Assembly (NCBI RefSeq): GCF_009870825.1
Contig: NZ_WTWY01000002.1
Span: 62,001 to 126,000 of the forward strand
Source: Paenibacillus sp. USDA918EY
GTDB taxonomy: Bacteria; Bacillota; Bacilli; Paenibacillales; Paenibacillaceae
Reading direction: 5' to 3'
DNA length: 64,000 nt
Shown here: one piece after another, positions 16,378-25,803 of the stretch
Numbering within the stretch: position 1 is the stretch's first letter
How the letters are laid out: the number at the start of each line of letters is the position of its first letter
The notes under the pieces: model-generated
What the model saw: the letters and a program-made list of their open reading frames with translations, nothing else
What the model was told of the DNA's origin: nothing
Databases searched by the model: none
Translations under genes and position numbers: made by a program

Positions 16378-17274
16378 TTAGAAAATCCGGTAGTTCGCCA
16401 GCTTATACGCCAATCGGTACGAGATAAGGATCAGCACCATCGAAATGGCGGACTTGAACAATCCGATCGCCGTTCCGAGCCCCATCTCCCCGTTCAAAAT
16501 CGCCGTGCGGTACACGAAGGTATCGATGATGTCCCCTTTTTGGTATACGAGCGGGTTGTACAGGTTGAAAATCTGGTCGAAGCCCGCGTTCAAAATGTTG
16601 CCGAGGGCCAGCGTGCCGACAACGACCGCGATCGGCAGCATCGACGGGATGGTGATGTGCAGCGTCTGCTTCCAGCGGGACGCGCCGTCCACTTCGGCAG
16701 CCTCATAGAGGGACGGGTTGACGTTCGACAGCGCCGCCAGAAAAACGATCGTCCCGAAGCCGAATTCCTTCCAAACGTCCGAAACGATCACGGTAAAGCG
16801 GAACCAGTTGTTGTCGCCGAGGAAAAAGATCGGCTGAATGCCGAACCAGGAGCTTAAAATCCGGTTCAGGAAGCCGCCGTCCGTGGACAGGAAGTCCAGC
16901 AAAATGCCGCCGAGGATAACCCAGGACAGAAAATGCGGCAAATAGACGAGCGTCTGAACGAAACGTTTGAAAAACGCCCTTCTCACCTCGTTGAGCAGCA
17001 GCGCGAACGTAAACGGCGCCACCAGATTCAGGACGATTTTGAACGCTGAAATGATCAGCGTGTTCCAAATAACCTCGATGCTGTCCTGCCTCGCGAACAA
17101 GGCCCGGAAGTTGTCCAGCCCGACCCACTCGGAATGGGCGAAGCCGAGCCAAGGCTTGAAATTTTGAAAGGCCATGACGATCCCCGCCATCGGCACATAG
17201 CTGAAAATAATGAGAAACACCAGCGCCGGCAGCACCATCGCGTGCAGCGGCCAGGTTTTTTTCAAACGGTTCAT
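16378..17274 (-). CDS. carbohydrate ABC transporter permease (LplB type)
   Basis: The 298-residue permease has six membrane helices and an EAA loop (YEAAEVDGASRWKQTLHITIP). It resembles LplB/YteP proteins. I prefer the ATG at 17274, preceded by AGGGGG nine nt upstream; another ATG six codons earlier overlaps that site. It is transcribed with the second permease gene 18 nt downstream. Confidence 0.92.
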   Translation of the reverse strand: MNRLKKTWPLHAMVLPALVFLIIFSYVPMAGIVMAFQNFKPWLGFAHSEWVGLDNFRALFARQDSIEVIWNTLIISAFKIVLNLVAPFTFALLLNEVRRAFFKRFVQTLVYLPHFLSWVILGGILLDFLSTDGGFLNRILSSWFGIQPIFFLGDNNWFRFTVIVSDVWKEFGFGTIVFLAALSNVNPSLYEAAEVDGASRWKQTLHITIPSMLPIAVVVGTLALGNILNAGFDQIFNLYNPLVYQKGDIIDTFVYRTAILNGEMGLGTAIGLFKSAISMVLILISYRLAYKLANYRIF

Positions 17275-17461
17275 GCGCGTTTTCCCCCTCATGATTGCTC
17301 TTTCTTCTTCTAGGTACCGACATTATAGCAAGGGGGCCGAAGCCGTCTGTAGCCCATAAAACCAACATAAATGGCACTATTGCAACCAGTTGCGGAACAC
17401 CTGCCTTGACGGCCGAACGTGGATCCGCAAGCCGGACGAATCTCCGCCAAACACAAGAAAA

Positions 17462-17483
17462 ACGGCATGCTTCCGCATGCCGT
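17462..17483 (-). terminator. terminator after the binding-protein gene
   Basis: ACGGCATGC and GCATGCCGT form a perfect 9-bp stem with a TTCC loop. A T-rich tail (TTTTTCT) follows on the minus strand. It lies between the binding-protein stop and the permease genes, so it may lower permease expression relative to the abundant binding protein. Confidence 0.75.
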
Positions 17484-17501
17484 TCGTTTGCCTTCGCCGA
17501 C

Positions 17502-19193
17502 TTATTTGCCCAGCTTGGAATACCAGTCGTTCACTTCATTCGTCATTTGATCTCCGCCCGAGGCTTTCCACGTCTCGACGAACTTGTCGAACGCATCCAC
17601 GCCCTGCTTGCCGTAGATGATTTCGTTAAAGGTCTGGTTTTCGATTTTGTTGAGGTAATCCAGCTTGGATTTCATCGTCGCCGTCGTCGGGCCGGTGTAC
17701 ATGTTCGGATAGGCGATGCCTTCCTGGGACATCAGCACCTTGGCCGCCGCCGGCGTTTCGAGGCCGTAGTTGAGCTTCACTTCTTTTTCCAGGCGGGTTG
17801 CCGCTTCCTTGCCGTCCGCCAAATTCAGGAGCGCCTTCATCTGGGCGTCCGGAATCCGCGCGCCGTCCCGCACGAGCAGATAGCGCAGGCTGTTGACGTA
17901 ACCGCCCGGAATTTGGTCGTACCGCAGCGGTTTTCCGCTCGCGTCGAAATCGTAGTCATAGCCTTTGAACAAGCCGTTTTCGAATACGCCGCCCGGTTTG
18001 GAATCGGCGAGATTGTCATACATGTAGTTCTGGTACGTAAAAAACGCTTCCGGATGCTTCATGTTTTTGTTGATCAGCGTCACGCCGTTGGTAAACAGCG
18101 TACCGTGCCGCCCGGCCTTGCCGTCCGGGCCGGTCGGCAAAGGAATCGGCTCCCAGACCGCCGTTTTTACGTTTTTCACCGTGTCGGAAAGCGGCCAGCC
18201 GCTCATCCAGTACGGCCCCGGGATCATCCCCGCCTTGCCTGCAACCGCCGGTTCCGAGGTTTTGTTTTCGTCCCAAAGCGCGGCTTCCTTCGGAATATAC
18301 CCTTTGTTGAACCATTCGTTCAGCTTTTGCAGCCCCGGCTTCATGGCCGGATTGATCGAGCCGTACTCCAGCTTGCCGTCCTGGCCTTTGTTCCACTGCT
18401 GCGGAATGGTGCCATAGGCGCCGAAAATCCAGGAAGGGTCGCCCATCCATGTATTCATCTTCGTTTTGAACCCGATGCTGAGCGGGATGACCTCATCCGG
18501 CTTCAGGCCGTCCGGGTTATTGTTCTTGAAAGCGTCCATGACCTTTTCCAGCTCATCGATCGTTTTCGGAGCGGGCAGGCCGAGCTTGTCGAGCCAGTCC
18601 TTCCGAATCCACATCAAATAGTCGTGGTTGTACGCGTAATCGAGCACCGGGATGCCCATTTTTTTGCCGTCGCGGATATACGGATTCCATACATTGGAAT
18701 CTTGTTCCATCGCTTTCTTCCAGGTGTCCGACGCATATTCGTCGAACAGCGAGCCCACCTCCCGGAACATGCCCGAATCGATCAGGTCCTGCGCCAGCTG
18801 CGCGTCGCCGATCGTCACCACGTCCGGCATTTCCTGGCCTGAGGACATCGCGAGGCGAAGCTTGGTCGCAAAAGCGTTGTTCGTGTCGGTCACGGACCAA
18901 AGCGATTTGATGTCAACGCCGAGCGTATCCTTGGCCCATTTGGTGGCCACGTTGTTTTCGATCGATTCCCCGTTTTTGAACTTGAGCTCCGGATCCACGC
19001 CCCATACGGTGGTGATGGTGACCGGCGGATCGTATTTGTCTTTATAAGCGTTTTCATTTCCGGATGCGGCCGGCGGATTCTGCGCCGAATCGGCAGCCTC
19101 CCCGCCCTTCGAACCCGAACATCCGGCGAACAGCGCGCTGACCAGCACGAGGCTGGAAGCCAGCGTCAATGCTTTTTTCGTATAAGCCTTCAT
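17502..19193 (-). CDS. extracellular sugar-binding lipoprotein of the ABC transporter
   Basis: The 563-residue protein is the substrate-binding component of a CUT1-type importer of the LplA/YtcQ kind, which is longer than MalE-type proteins. The lipoprotein signal ends in LFAGC. The mature part starts with a Ser/Ala-rich spacer followed by PPVTITTVWGVDPELKF. Genes for two permeases, GH53 and GH42 lie downstream, so beta-galacto-oligosaccharides are the probable ligands. The ATG at 19193 has AAGGGGGAG upstream; the longer frame has none. Confidence 0.92.
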   Translation of the reverse strand: MKAYTKKALTLASSLVLVSALFAGCSGSKGGEAADSAQNPPAASGNENAYKDKYDPPVTITTVWGVDPELKFKNGESIENNVATKWAKDTLGVDIKSLWSVTDTNNAFATKLRLAMSSGQEMPDVVTIGDAQLAQDLIDSGMFREVGSLFDEYASDTWKKAMEQDSNVWNPYIRDGKKMGIPVLDYAYNHDYLMWIRKDWLDKLGLPAPKTIDELEKVMDAFKNNNPDGLKPDEVIPLSIGFKTKMNTWMGDPSWIFGAYGTIPQQWNKGQDGKLEYGSINPAMKPGLQKLNEWFNKGYIPKEAALWDENKTSEPAVAGKAGMIPGPYWMSGWPLSDTVKNVKTAVWEPIPLPTGPDGKAGRHGTLFTNGVTLINKNMKHPEAFFTYQNYMYDNLADSKPGGVFENGLFKGYDYDFDASGKPLRYDQIPGGYVNSLRYLLVRDGARIPDAQMKALLNLADGKEAATRLEKEVKLNYGLETPAAAKVLMSQEGIAYPNMYTGPTTATMKSKLDYLNKIENQTFNEIIYGKQGVDAFDKFVETWKASGGDQMTNEVNDWYSKLGK

Positions 19194-19297
19194 GTCGCTC
19201 CCCCTTGATATATATCTTGCTACATGTTCCATTATAGAAGCGCAAGGTCCGGTGTCCCATGTCATTCTTCGAACATTTCTGCACCTTTTGCAACCTG

Positions 19298-20938
19298 TTA
19301 CTGATCCCTGAACTCGTTCGGGTTGAGACCGTAATGTTTTTTGAACATTTTGCTGAAATACTGCGGGTTCTGGTATCCAAGCTCCGCGGTGATCTCGTAG
19401 ATTTTTTTGTTCGTTTTTTTGAGCAGGTACAGCGCCCGTTCCATTCGCATGCGGATAATATAGTCCCCCAGGCTTTCACCCGTTTCCGCCTTATAGATTT
19501 TGGACAAATAGACCGGGTGCAAAAAGACCTTGTCGGCGATCGTCTTTACGGACGTATCCTGCCCCAGATCCTTGGAGATCAGCTCCTGCACCTGATGAAT
19601 GATGTAGCTTCTTGTATATCGGTCGCTCGCCGACAGCTCCGTCCGCAGCTTCTCCAGCATGGCGCCGGCCCATCCTTTCAGCTTGTCGAGCGACAGGATC
19701 ATGCTTTGGTCATGCATCAGGTCAAATCCCGACTGGTCGATCTGATATGCAAACTGCCCCTGCTTGTGGGCCATGTACATAAACGCATTGGTCATCAGCA
19801 GATACACCTCGTACAGATGCTCCCGCGAATAGTTCGTGTTCCGCAAATCTTCAAACACTTCGTCCACCTTGCTCTGCGCGGCGTCCCATTGCTTCGATTC
19901 CAGCAGGTGGATCAGCGTCGGCGGTTTGTACAGCGATTCGATGGATTGGACCGGATGGACATGCCCGGCCTGCAGATCCTCCAAATACATAATGGCTCCC
20001 GCTTCATCGCCGCCGGACATCATGATGCTGCCGAGGCCCGCCCGGTAAGCCTGGGCGATCCCGTCCGGGAACCGGAACCAGTCCGAAATAACGATCCGGA
20101 TGTCGCCTTTCAAATAACGGCTCACCTGCCTGCGGAAGCTTTCGGCCATCTCGTGCAGCCTCCTTCTTCGCAGCGCTTCGAAGTCCGGCAGCCGCTCGAT
20201 GTTTTCCCGGAGGGAAGGCTGAAGCGACGCCAGCATGACAAGCCCGTCATGCGGGGCTTTGCAGGCCCAAACCGCAAAAGATTCGGCAAACACCTCTTCG
20301 GCGATATTGCCGACCGCGTACTCCATCAGCGACATGGAATGATGGTCGTAATGCGCAAATTGCTCGCCGAGCTGCATCATCAGCAGCACCGCGTGCTCGT
20401 CCACCGGAATGCGGATTTCGTATTGGGCCAGCTTGTCCGCCACCGTCCGCTGCGACCACGTCCGCCCTAACACCAGGTCATGCATCAGGCTGGCTTTCAG
20501 CACGGCGGAATCCGATTTGATCGTATAGACCAGCTTATGGTATCTCTCGGCCGCCTCCCATTCGTCCTTTAATGCCTCGATCGCGCTCGAAAGGCTCCGG
20601 ATAAACTCCTCGTCGTCGACCGGCTTGAGGATATAATCGAACGCCTGCAGCCGCAGCGCCTTTTTCGCATAGTCAAAATCCGAATACCCCGTAAGCACCA
20701 TGCAGCGGATATGCGGCCATTCCCGTTGAATCCGCTCGATCAATTCCAATCCGTCGGTCTCGGGCATGCGGATATCCGACACGACGATATCAATGGATTG
20801 CTCGCGGAGGATTGCCAAAGCCGCTTCCGCGGAATCGGCCTGATATACCTTCTCCACCCCAAGATCGCTCCAAGGAATCGTGGCTTTAATGCTTTCGGTA
20901 ACATAGGATTCATCATCCACCAGCAGAATTTCGATCAT
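19298..20938 (-). CDS. AraC-type response regulator (YesN family)
   Basis: The 546-residue protein has an N-terminal receiver domain (IEILLVDDE, phospho-acceptor D55 in VVSDIRMPE, K in ILKPVDD), a long middle region, and a C-terminal AraC helix-turn-helix pair (KTIADKVFLHPVYLSKIYK and YEITAELGYQNPQYFSKMFKKHYG). It is the partner of the kinase encoded just upstream; the two genes overlap by 4 nt. It very likely activates the downstream galactan genes, which start about 100 nt after its stop. Confidence 0.93.
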   Translation of the reverse strand: MIEILLVDDESYVTESIKATIPWSDLGVEKVYQADSAEAALAILREQSIDIVVSDIRMPETDGLELIERIQREWPHIRCMVLTGYSDFDYAKKALRLQAFDYILKPVDDEEFIRSLSSAIEALKDEWEAAERYHKLVYTIKSDSAVLKASLMHDLVLGRTWSQRTVADKLAQYEIRIPVDEHAVLLMMQLGEQFAHYDHHSMSLMEYAVGNIAEEVFAESFAVWACKAPHDGLVMLASLQPSLRENIERLPDFEALRRRRLHEMAESFRRQVSRYLKGDIRIVISDWFRFPDGIAQAYRAGLGSIMMSGGDEAGAIMYLEDLQAGHVHPVQSIESLYKPPTLIHLLESKQWDAAQSKVDEVFEDLRNTNYSREHLYEVYLLMTNAFMYMAHKQGQFAYQIDQSGFDLMHDQSMILSLDKLKGWAGAMLEKLRTELSASDRYTRSYIIHQVQELISKDLGQDTSVKTIADKVFLHPVYLSKIYKAETGESLGDYIIRMRMERALYLLKKTNKKIYEITAELGYQNPQYFSKMFKKHYGLNPNEFRDQ

Positions 20939-22701
20939 GAACGTTCTCCCCTTTGCGTGACTGCCGGTTCTGTTTGCTGCCCGGCGGGCCAATAAAGCTC
21001 CGCTTTGACTCCGCCCAGCGCGGACGGCATAAACCTGAGGCCCGCGTCTTCGCCGTAACGGATCAGCATGCGCTGCCGCACGTTCCAAAGACCGCAGCCC
21101 GTCTCTTCATTCATCGGCCGGGACAAGGATCGGCGCAGTTCCTCCATTTCCGGACCGCCCATGCCTTTGCCCCCGTCCTCGACCCATATCCGCATCTCGT
21201 TTGCTCCGATTTCGCCCGCGATCCGGACGCATCCCCCGCCGGACCGGGGTTCGATGCCGTGGAGCACCGCGTTTTCCACAAGGGGCTGAACCACCAGCAG
21301 GGGCAGTTCCCAACGCCGCATCGTTTCCGGCACGTCGATCGAAAAATCAAGCTGCGGCTTGCGCATCTTCTGAATCTCCAAATAATTGCGGACGAAAGCC
21401 AGCTCCTCCGCAAGCGGGACGACCTCCCGCTCCTGCCGGGTCGTGTACCGGTAATAGCTTGACAGGTTTTGCGACATCGCCACGACCGCCTTCATGTTCC
21501 CCAGCTTCGCCATGCTCGAGATGAAGGAAAAGCAGTTGTAGAAAAAATGCGGGTTGATCTGCGACTGCAGCTGCTTCAGCCTCGCCTCCCTGGCATGAAT
21601 CCGTTCCATGTACACGTTTTCGAACAGCTCCTGGATTTGCTCCACCATGGAGTTAAAGCGCTCGAACACGAATCCGAATTCGTTGTTCCCTTTGGCCTGC
21701 AGGCGGATGGAGTAATCCTCGTGCTGAAGTTTTTTGAAAGCGACGACCAGCTTTTTCACCGGAACCTGCACCTGGGCATACAGCATGTATGCCGCCAGGC
21801 ACCCCAACAGAAGCGTGAGGCCTACCGAAAAGTAAAACAGGCGGTTCGATTGCTCGATCGGCGCCACGATATCCTGCAGCGGCATATAGTCGACCAGATA
21901 CCAGCCCGTCGTAGCCGAAGCGGCGACATTGACCAGGTAGGTCTGCCCGTTCAGCTCGAGCCTCCGGTTCTCCGCATCCTGCAGCGGCTCCTTCTGCAGC
22001 TGGCGCAAAATCGAATCCGTCAGCGGCTTGTCGGCCGAACGGTTGTAAATGACGCCGAGATCCGGCTTGAAGTATACGGGATCCCTTCGTCCGTCGCTTT
22101 TGAATTTATCGAGCATATCCTGGATGTTGCCGCTTTCGAACTGAAGCTCAATGATCAGGTTGGCGTCCTCCGGATGATTAAACGAGGAATAAGGATAGGC
22201 CGTAAACAACGAAAACACGTAATAAGCTTCATCGCCCTGTCCCATTTTTTTCACCTGCCAGCCCGGCTTCATCCGCTTCTTGAGATCATCGTTGTCATAG
22301 TCGTCCACATCGTTATCGGAGACCACCCTTCCAAGCGACGGCGAGAATATGTAAAGCTTCGTTTTCCAGTTCGAGGAGCTTTCCTGAATATTGAGCTTCG
22401 TCTGGATCCGTTTCACCAGGTTAATGATATCGAGGTTAAAATATTCGCTGCTTAAAAAAATGTCCTTAAACCCGAAAATGTCGGGATCCTGAATCAGCAG
22501 GTTCGGCCAAAGGGAAAACAGGTCGATGTTCGTGTTGACCTGCGTCTGAAAAAAATTCAACTGGTTTGCGTTCGATTGGTTCAGCTCCGTCCCCAGCACT
22601 TCCGTGCTCGTCCGGTTGGAATAATAGTAAAGCCCCACGATCGGGACGAGCATCACGATGAGCAGAAGGATCATTTTGCGGAACAACGTATGTCTGGGCA
22701 C
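20935..22701 (-). CDS. sensor histidine kinase (YesM family)
   Basis: The 588-residue kinase has an N-terminal membrane helix (about 9-26), an extracellular region of some 255 residues, a second helix (286-308) and a HAMP linker. The His_kinase segment carries the phosphorylated H385 in QINPHFFYN. The ATPase domain has PLVENAVLHGIEP and EDGGKGMGG. The HPHFFYN-type motif is specific to YesM/LytS-like kinases. The start is GTG, preceded by AAGGTG. The stop overlaps the response-regulator start. It probably senses an extracellular galactan product. Confidence 0.93.
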   Translation of the reverse strand: MPRHTLFRKMILLLIVMLVPIVGLYYYSNRTSTEVLGTELNQSNANQLNFFQTQVNTNIDLFSLWPNLLIQDPDIFGFKDIFLSSEYFNLDIINLVKRIQTKLNIQESSSNWKTKLYIFSPSLGRVVSDNDVDDYDNDDLKKRMKPGWQVKKMGQGDEAYYVFSLFTAYPYSSFNHPEDANLIIELQFESGNIQDMLDKFKSDGRRDPVYFKPDLGVIYNRSADKPLTDSILRQLQKEPLQDAENRRLELNGQTYLVNVAASATTGWYLVDYMPLQDIVAPIEQSNRLFYFSVGLTLLLGCLAAYMLYAQVQVPVKKLVVAFKKLQHEDYSIRLQAKGNNEFGFVFERFNSMVEQIQELFENVYMERIHAREARLKQLQSQINPHFFYNCFSFISSMAKLGNMKAVVAMSQNLSSYYRYTTRQEREVVPLAEELAFVRNYLEIQKMRKPQLDFSIDVPETMRRWELPLLVVQPLVENAVLHGIEPRSGGGCVRIAGEIGANEMRIWVEDGGKGMGGPEMEELRRSLSRPMNEETGCGLWNVRQRMLIRYGEDAGLRFMPSALGGVKAELYWPAGQQTEPAVTQRGERS

Positions 22702-22861
22702 GGATCAATCACACCTTACGTCAATGTTTTATCTAATGAATCGTTTGCGGAGCGCATCCCGAAATCATAAAAAGCAATCATCATTATACTGTAAACCGGC
22801 GAACTCTAGTAGAGTCCGTTAAAGAAAGGCCCCCGGTCTGAAAAAAACGCAAAAAAGAACC

Positions 22862-22916
22862 GCCGGCGCGTTTCGTATTGAAAGCACTTTCATTAAGTGC
22901 TAAACGCCGGCTTTTT
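22862..22916. terminator. bidirectional terminator-like hairpin
   Basis: GCCGGCGCGTTT pairs with AAACGCCGGC (2-nt bulge) and encloses a second perfect stem (AGCACTT/AAGTGCT). T-runs follow on the plus strand (22912-22916) and, after a 5-nt gap, on the minus strand (A6 at 22851-22856). It insulates the kinase gene at 22701. Confidence 0.7.
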
Positions 22917-23022
22917 CCTGATCTCATTGTAATGGGCTTCCCGGAAGGGAAAAAGGATACAACCGCAACATTTCCGCACTTTTTGCAACTTTCGGCCCGT
23001 GCCCCGCATCCCATGTTTGCGC

Positions 23023-23053
23023 AAAAAAAGACAAGCCGCAGCTGCGGCCTGTC
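23023..23053 (-). terminator. orphan terminator-like hairpin
   Basis: GACAGGCCGCAG and CTGCGGCTTGTC form a 12-bp stem on the minus strand with one mismatch, followed by seven T. No annotated gene ends here: the previous minus-strand gene already has a terminator at 23175. The intervening 110 nt could be a small RNA. Confidence 0.55.
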
Positions 23054-23163
23054 CTAACCATGACGCTCCCATAATTCACCGTCGGGCAACTCACTTCCAA
23101 AATATAACGACGTGCGCATTCGTTCGAATCGGCATGTATTCCGGCGCCGCGAAACGCCCGCAT

Positions 23164-23208
23164 CAAAAACGAAAGCCCCGTGATCGGCTGATGCCGATGA
23201 ACCGGGGC
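23164..23208 (-). terminator. intrinsic terminator of brxB
   Basis: On the minus strand GCCCCGGTTCATCGGC pairs with GCCGATCACGGGGC with small internal mismatches, followed by TTTCGTTTTT. It starts 20 nt after the brxB stop. Confidence 0.85.
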
Positions 23209-23227
23209 GAATGGAACGCGCGGCCGA

Positions 23228-23662
23228 TTAACGGCACACGCGGTCAAAAGCTTCAATTAAATCTTCGGCGATTTCTTGAGCGGAACGGTCTTCGATCTGA
23301 TGGCGCTCGATGAAATGGACAAGCTCCCCATCCTTCAACAGCGCGATGGAAGGCGAAGACGGCGGGTACGGCGCAAAATATTCTCTGGCCTTGGCCGTAG
23401 CTTCCTTGTCTTGTCCGGCAAACACCGTGTACAGATTGTCGGGCACCAGCTCGTTTTGCAGTGCCAGGGCTACGCCCGGACGGCATTGTCCCGCCGCGCA
23501 TCCGCATACCGAGTTGACAACGACCAGCGTCGTGCCCGGCGCGTCCGGCAAATGCGTCTCCACTTCTTCCGGAGTTCTGAGCTCTTTAATGCCAAGGCTG
23601 GTCAGCTCGTCTCTCATCGGTTGAATCATATCTCTCATATATCTGTCAAAAGACATCGACAT
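23228..23662 (-). CDS. brxB: bacilliredoxin, BrxA/BrxB family
   Basis: This 144-residue thioredoxin-fold protein has the characteristic Cys-Gly-Cys motif in VVVNSVCGCAAG. Bacilliredoxins remove bacillithiol from mixed disulfides on proteins after oxidative stress. PPSSPSIALLKDGELVHFIERH is typical of the family. I chose the ATG at 23662, where family members begin (MSMSF), preceded by GAGGAG. It is monocistronic, with a terminator. Confidence 0.92.
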   Translation of the reverse strand: MSMSFDRYMRDMIQPMRDELTSLGIKELRTPEEVETHLPDAPGTTLVVVNSVCGCAAGQCRPGVALALQNELVPDNLYTVFAGQDKEATAKAREYFAPYPPSSPSIALLKDGELVHFIERHQIEDRSAQEIAEDLIEAFDRVCR

Positions 23663-23780
23663 TTCTTTAATCACTCCTCGATCCGCAAAATATCAGACTG
23701 TGTTCAATACTATTATACCTTCCCAAGGTCCGAAATCAAGATAAAGCGCGGTACGGTTACCCCCAACCCCTTCTTTCGGG

Positions 23781-25535
23781 CTAGGATTCGGCAGCCGGAA
23801 GCGAGATGATGAACGTCGTTCCTTTCCCTTCTTCCGATTCCACCGCGATTTTGCCGCCATGCCGCTCCACGATGCTCAGGCAAAGGGCAAGTCCAAGCCC
23901 CGTCCCTTTGGCCTTCGTCGTAAAAAACGGCTCGAACAGCCGCTCCTGGCGGCTTTTGGACATGCCCACACCGGTATCCTTGACGATCAGCTCCACCGTG
24001 TTGTCCGTTTCCCTGAACCGGGTTTGGATGGTCAGCTTCCCTTTTTCGTCCATCGCCTCCATCCCGTTCCGGGCCAGATTCAAAAGCACCTGCTTGATCT
24101 CCTTGGCATTCAGGTGTAGTTTCGGCACTTGCTCGTCCAGCAGCAGCTCGATCGTTTGCCCCCGCAGGTTTGCGTCCGCCCACAGCAGCGGGCTCAGATC
24201 GTTGATGATCTGATGGAGATGCCACTGCTCTTTTTCGGCAATCCGGTTTTGGGCAAGCGACAAAAAGTCGTTGATAATGCCGTTCGCCCGGTCCAGCTCC
24301 TCCATGACGATCCGGTAATAATGATCAAGCGAATCGGGGCTTTTTTCCTTCATGAGCTGTAAAAAACCCCGCACCACCGCCATCGGATTCCGGATTTCAT
24401 GCGTAATGCTGGCCGCCATCTGCCCGACCAGGCTGAGCCTTTCCACATTCACCAGCTCGGTCCGCAGCCGCTCCAGCTCCGTAATGTCCTGGATGACGAG
24501 AACGGCTCCGAGAATCTCGCCGGTATAGCTGTTCGTGAGCGGCGAGGTGCTCGTATAGTGGATCTGCGATCCGATCCGGATCAGCTCGTTGTCCATTTTA
24601 ACTCCGTTTAAGGCTTGGGCAATCCGGCTTTGGATATAATCCTCCTCGTCCATGTCGACAAACGCGCTGAGCGGCTGCCCCAAAATATCGTTTTTGGTCA
24701 GCTCCGGCGACCGGCTTTTGAACAGTCCCATCATCATTTCGTTTACGCTGGTGACCCTCCCTTCGGTATCGACCGACACCATGCATAGCGGCGCCACGTC
24801 CATCACCTGCTGAAGTTTTTCTTCCTCCCGGAGGTATTTCTCCGAGATGCCTTTGATTTGTTCGGTCAGGAGCAGCTTCTCTAGCGCGAATTCGATCATA
24901 TAGATCAAGGCCGCGCCGGCAAAAACGGTGATCAGTATGTAAAACAAAAACATCAGAAGCGGACCCGCATCGGAGAAGCTGAGGTTCGGGTCTTCGATAA
25001 TCGGGGACGACGTAAGCAGAAGCATCGCGGGCAGGAGGCACACCCACAACTTGTTAATTTTGTCGTTAAGGGTTCCCATCCGGAATCTGGGGGACATCCA
25101 AACCAGCAGCGGATAGAATAACAACCCCGTATGCAGGATCGCACCCGAATAAGACCAGTTTTCGTTTGAAAAGTAATCGCAGAGCAAATACAGTCCGGCC
25201 AGAGGAAGGCCGCTTTTGTATCCCCCGTACAACATGCCGATAAACAGGGGTAAAATGCCCAAATTCAAGGGGATCAGATGAAACAACGAAGAAGAGAAAA
25301 AAGAACACATGATAATGCTGAGCGCACTGGATATGATGATAACGACTTCGAACCCGGCGGCCCGCAGTCTCTTCTTCCTGCCGAGCAGACGGACGTATTT
25401 GTCCAAGCTCAGCGGAAACAAAAACGCGAAAGACCCCGCCATGAGCACCTGTGTTATAATGTTTTTCAGCGCATAGATAATCGCAATCCATCCTCCCTTC
25501 GGGGTGGCGTATACAATCCATTCACTTGAGGACAC
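23781..25535 (-). CDS. sensor histidine kinase, KinB-like (sporulation type)
   Basis: The 584-residue kinase has about six N-terminal membrane helices (5TM-5TMR_LYT-like, residues 20-218), a PAS domain (about 240-350), a HisKA domain with H379 in ITHEIRNPMAVVRGFLQL, and an ATPase domain (NLARNGMEAM, KDTGVGM, TKAKGTGLGL). This layout matches KinB-type kinases that feed the sporulation phosphorelay; no response regulator is adjacent. The GTG at 25535 lacks a clear ribosome site, while a strong AAGGGAGG lies 12 codons in, so the start is uncertain. Role in sporulation is inferred from architecture. Confidence 0.85.
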   Translation of the reverse strand: MSSSEWIVYATPKGGWIAIIYALKNIITQVLMAGSFAFLFPLSLDKYVRLLGRKKRLRAAGFEVVIIISSALSIIMCSFFSSSLFHLIPLNLGILPLFIGMLYGGYKSGLPLAGLYLLCDYFSNENWSYSGAILHTGLLFYPLLVWMSPRFRMGTLNDKINKLWVCLLPAMLLLTSSPIIEDPNLSFSDAGPLLMFLFYILITVFAGAALIYMIEFALEKLLLTEQIKGISEKYLREEEKLQQVMDVAPLCMVSVDTEGRVTSVNEMMMGLFKSRSPELTKNDILGQPLSAFVDMDEEDYIQSRIAQALNGVKMDNELIRIGSQIHYTSTSPLTNSYTGEILGAVLVIQDITELERLRTELVNVERLSLVGQMAASITHEIRNPMAVVRGFLQLMKEKSPDSLDHYYRIVMEELDRANGIINDFLSLAQNRIAEKEQWHLHQIINDLSPLLWADANLRGQTIELLLDEQVPKLHLNAKEIKQVLLNLARNGMEAMDEKGKLTIQTRFRETDNTVELIVKDTGVGMSKSRQERLFEPFFTTKAKGTGLGLALCLSIVERHGGKIAVESEEGKGTTFIISLPAAES

Positions 25536-25803
25536 GGGCGTTATTCGGTTTTTGCGACAAATGGCGACAAATTTTATTGGTTTAGTAAAGTATAAATCAG
25601 AACGCTGCGAAAATCATGAGGTTTATGTATGAAAAAACGCCTAAAATCGCGCTTTTCTGGAGACGGTGCGCTGCTTCGAAAAGCAATGTACATGTAGATT
25701 AAAACATAGGCTACACTATATTACAATATACCCTGAAATATCCTATAAAGGTACAATTAAAAACAAAGATTCACCAGGTTTTGAGAACAAAGGAGAGAAC
25801 GAT

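Larger units (their letters stand above)
22702..23227. other. 526-bp intergenic region with three hairpins
   Basis: The region separates brxB and the kinase gene, both leftward. It contains the three terminator-like hairpins listed separately (22862, 23023, 23175). I see no credible protein-coding ORF. The kinase promoter should lie between about 22702 and 22860; no strong consensus was seen. Confidence 0.5.

Noticed and set aside
22879..22894. cre-like sequence TTGAAAGCACTTTCAT near the galactan sensor kinase gene
   Set aside because: It lies inside the perfect inner stem of a terminator-like hairpin and has A for the invariant central G; hairpin formation explains the symmetry.
22924..23256. 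110-codon minus-strand ORF across the brxB 3' end and intergenic hairpins
   Set aside because: It crosses two terminators, overlaps brxB out of frame and has no ribosome site.
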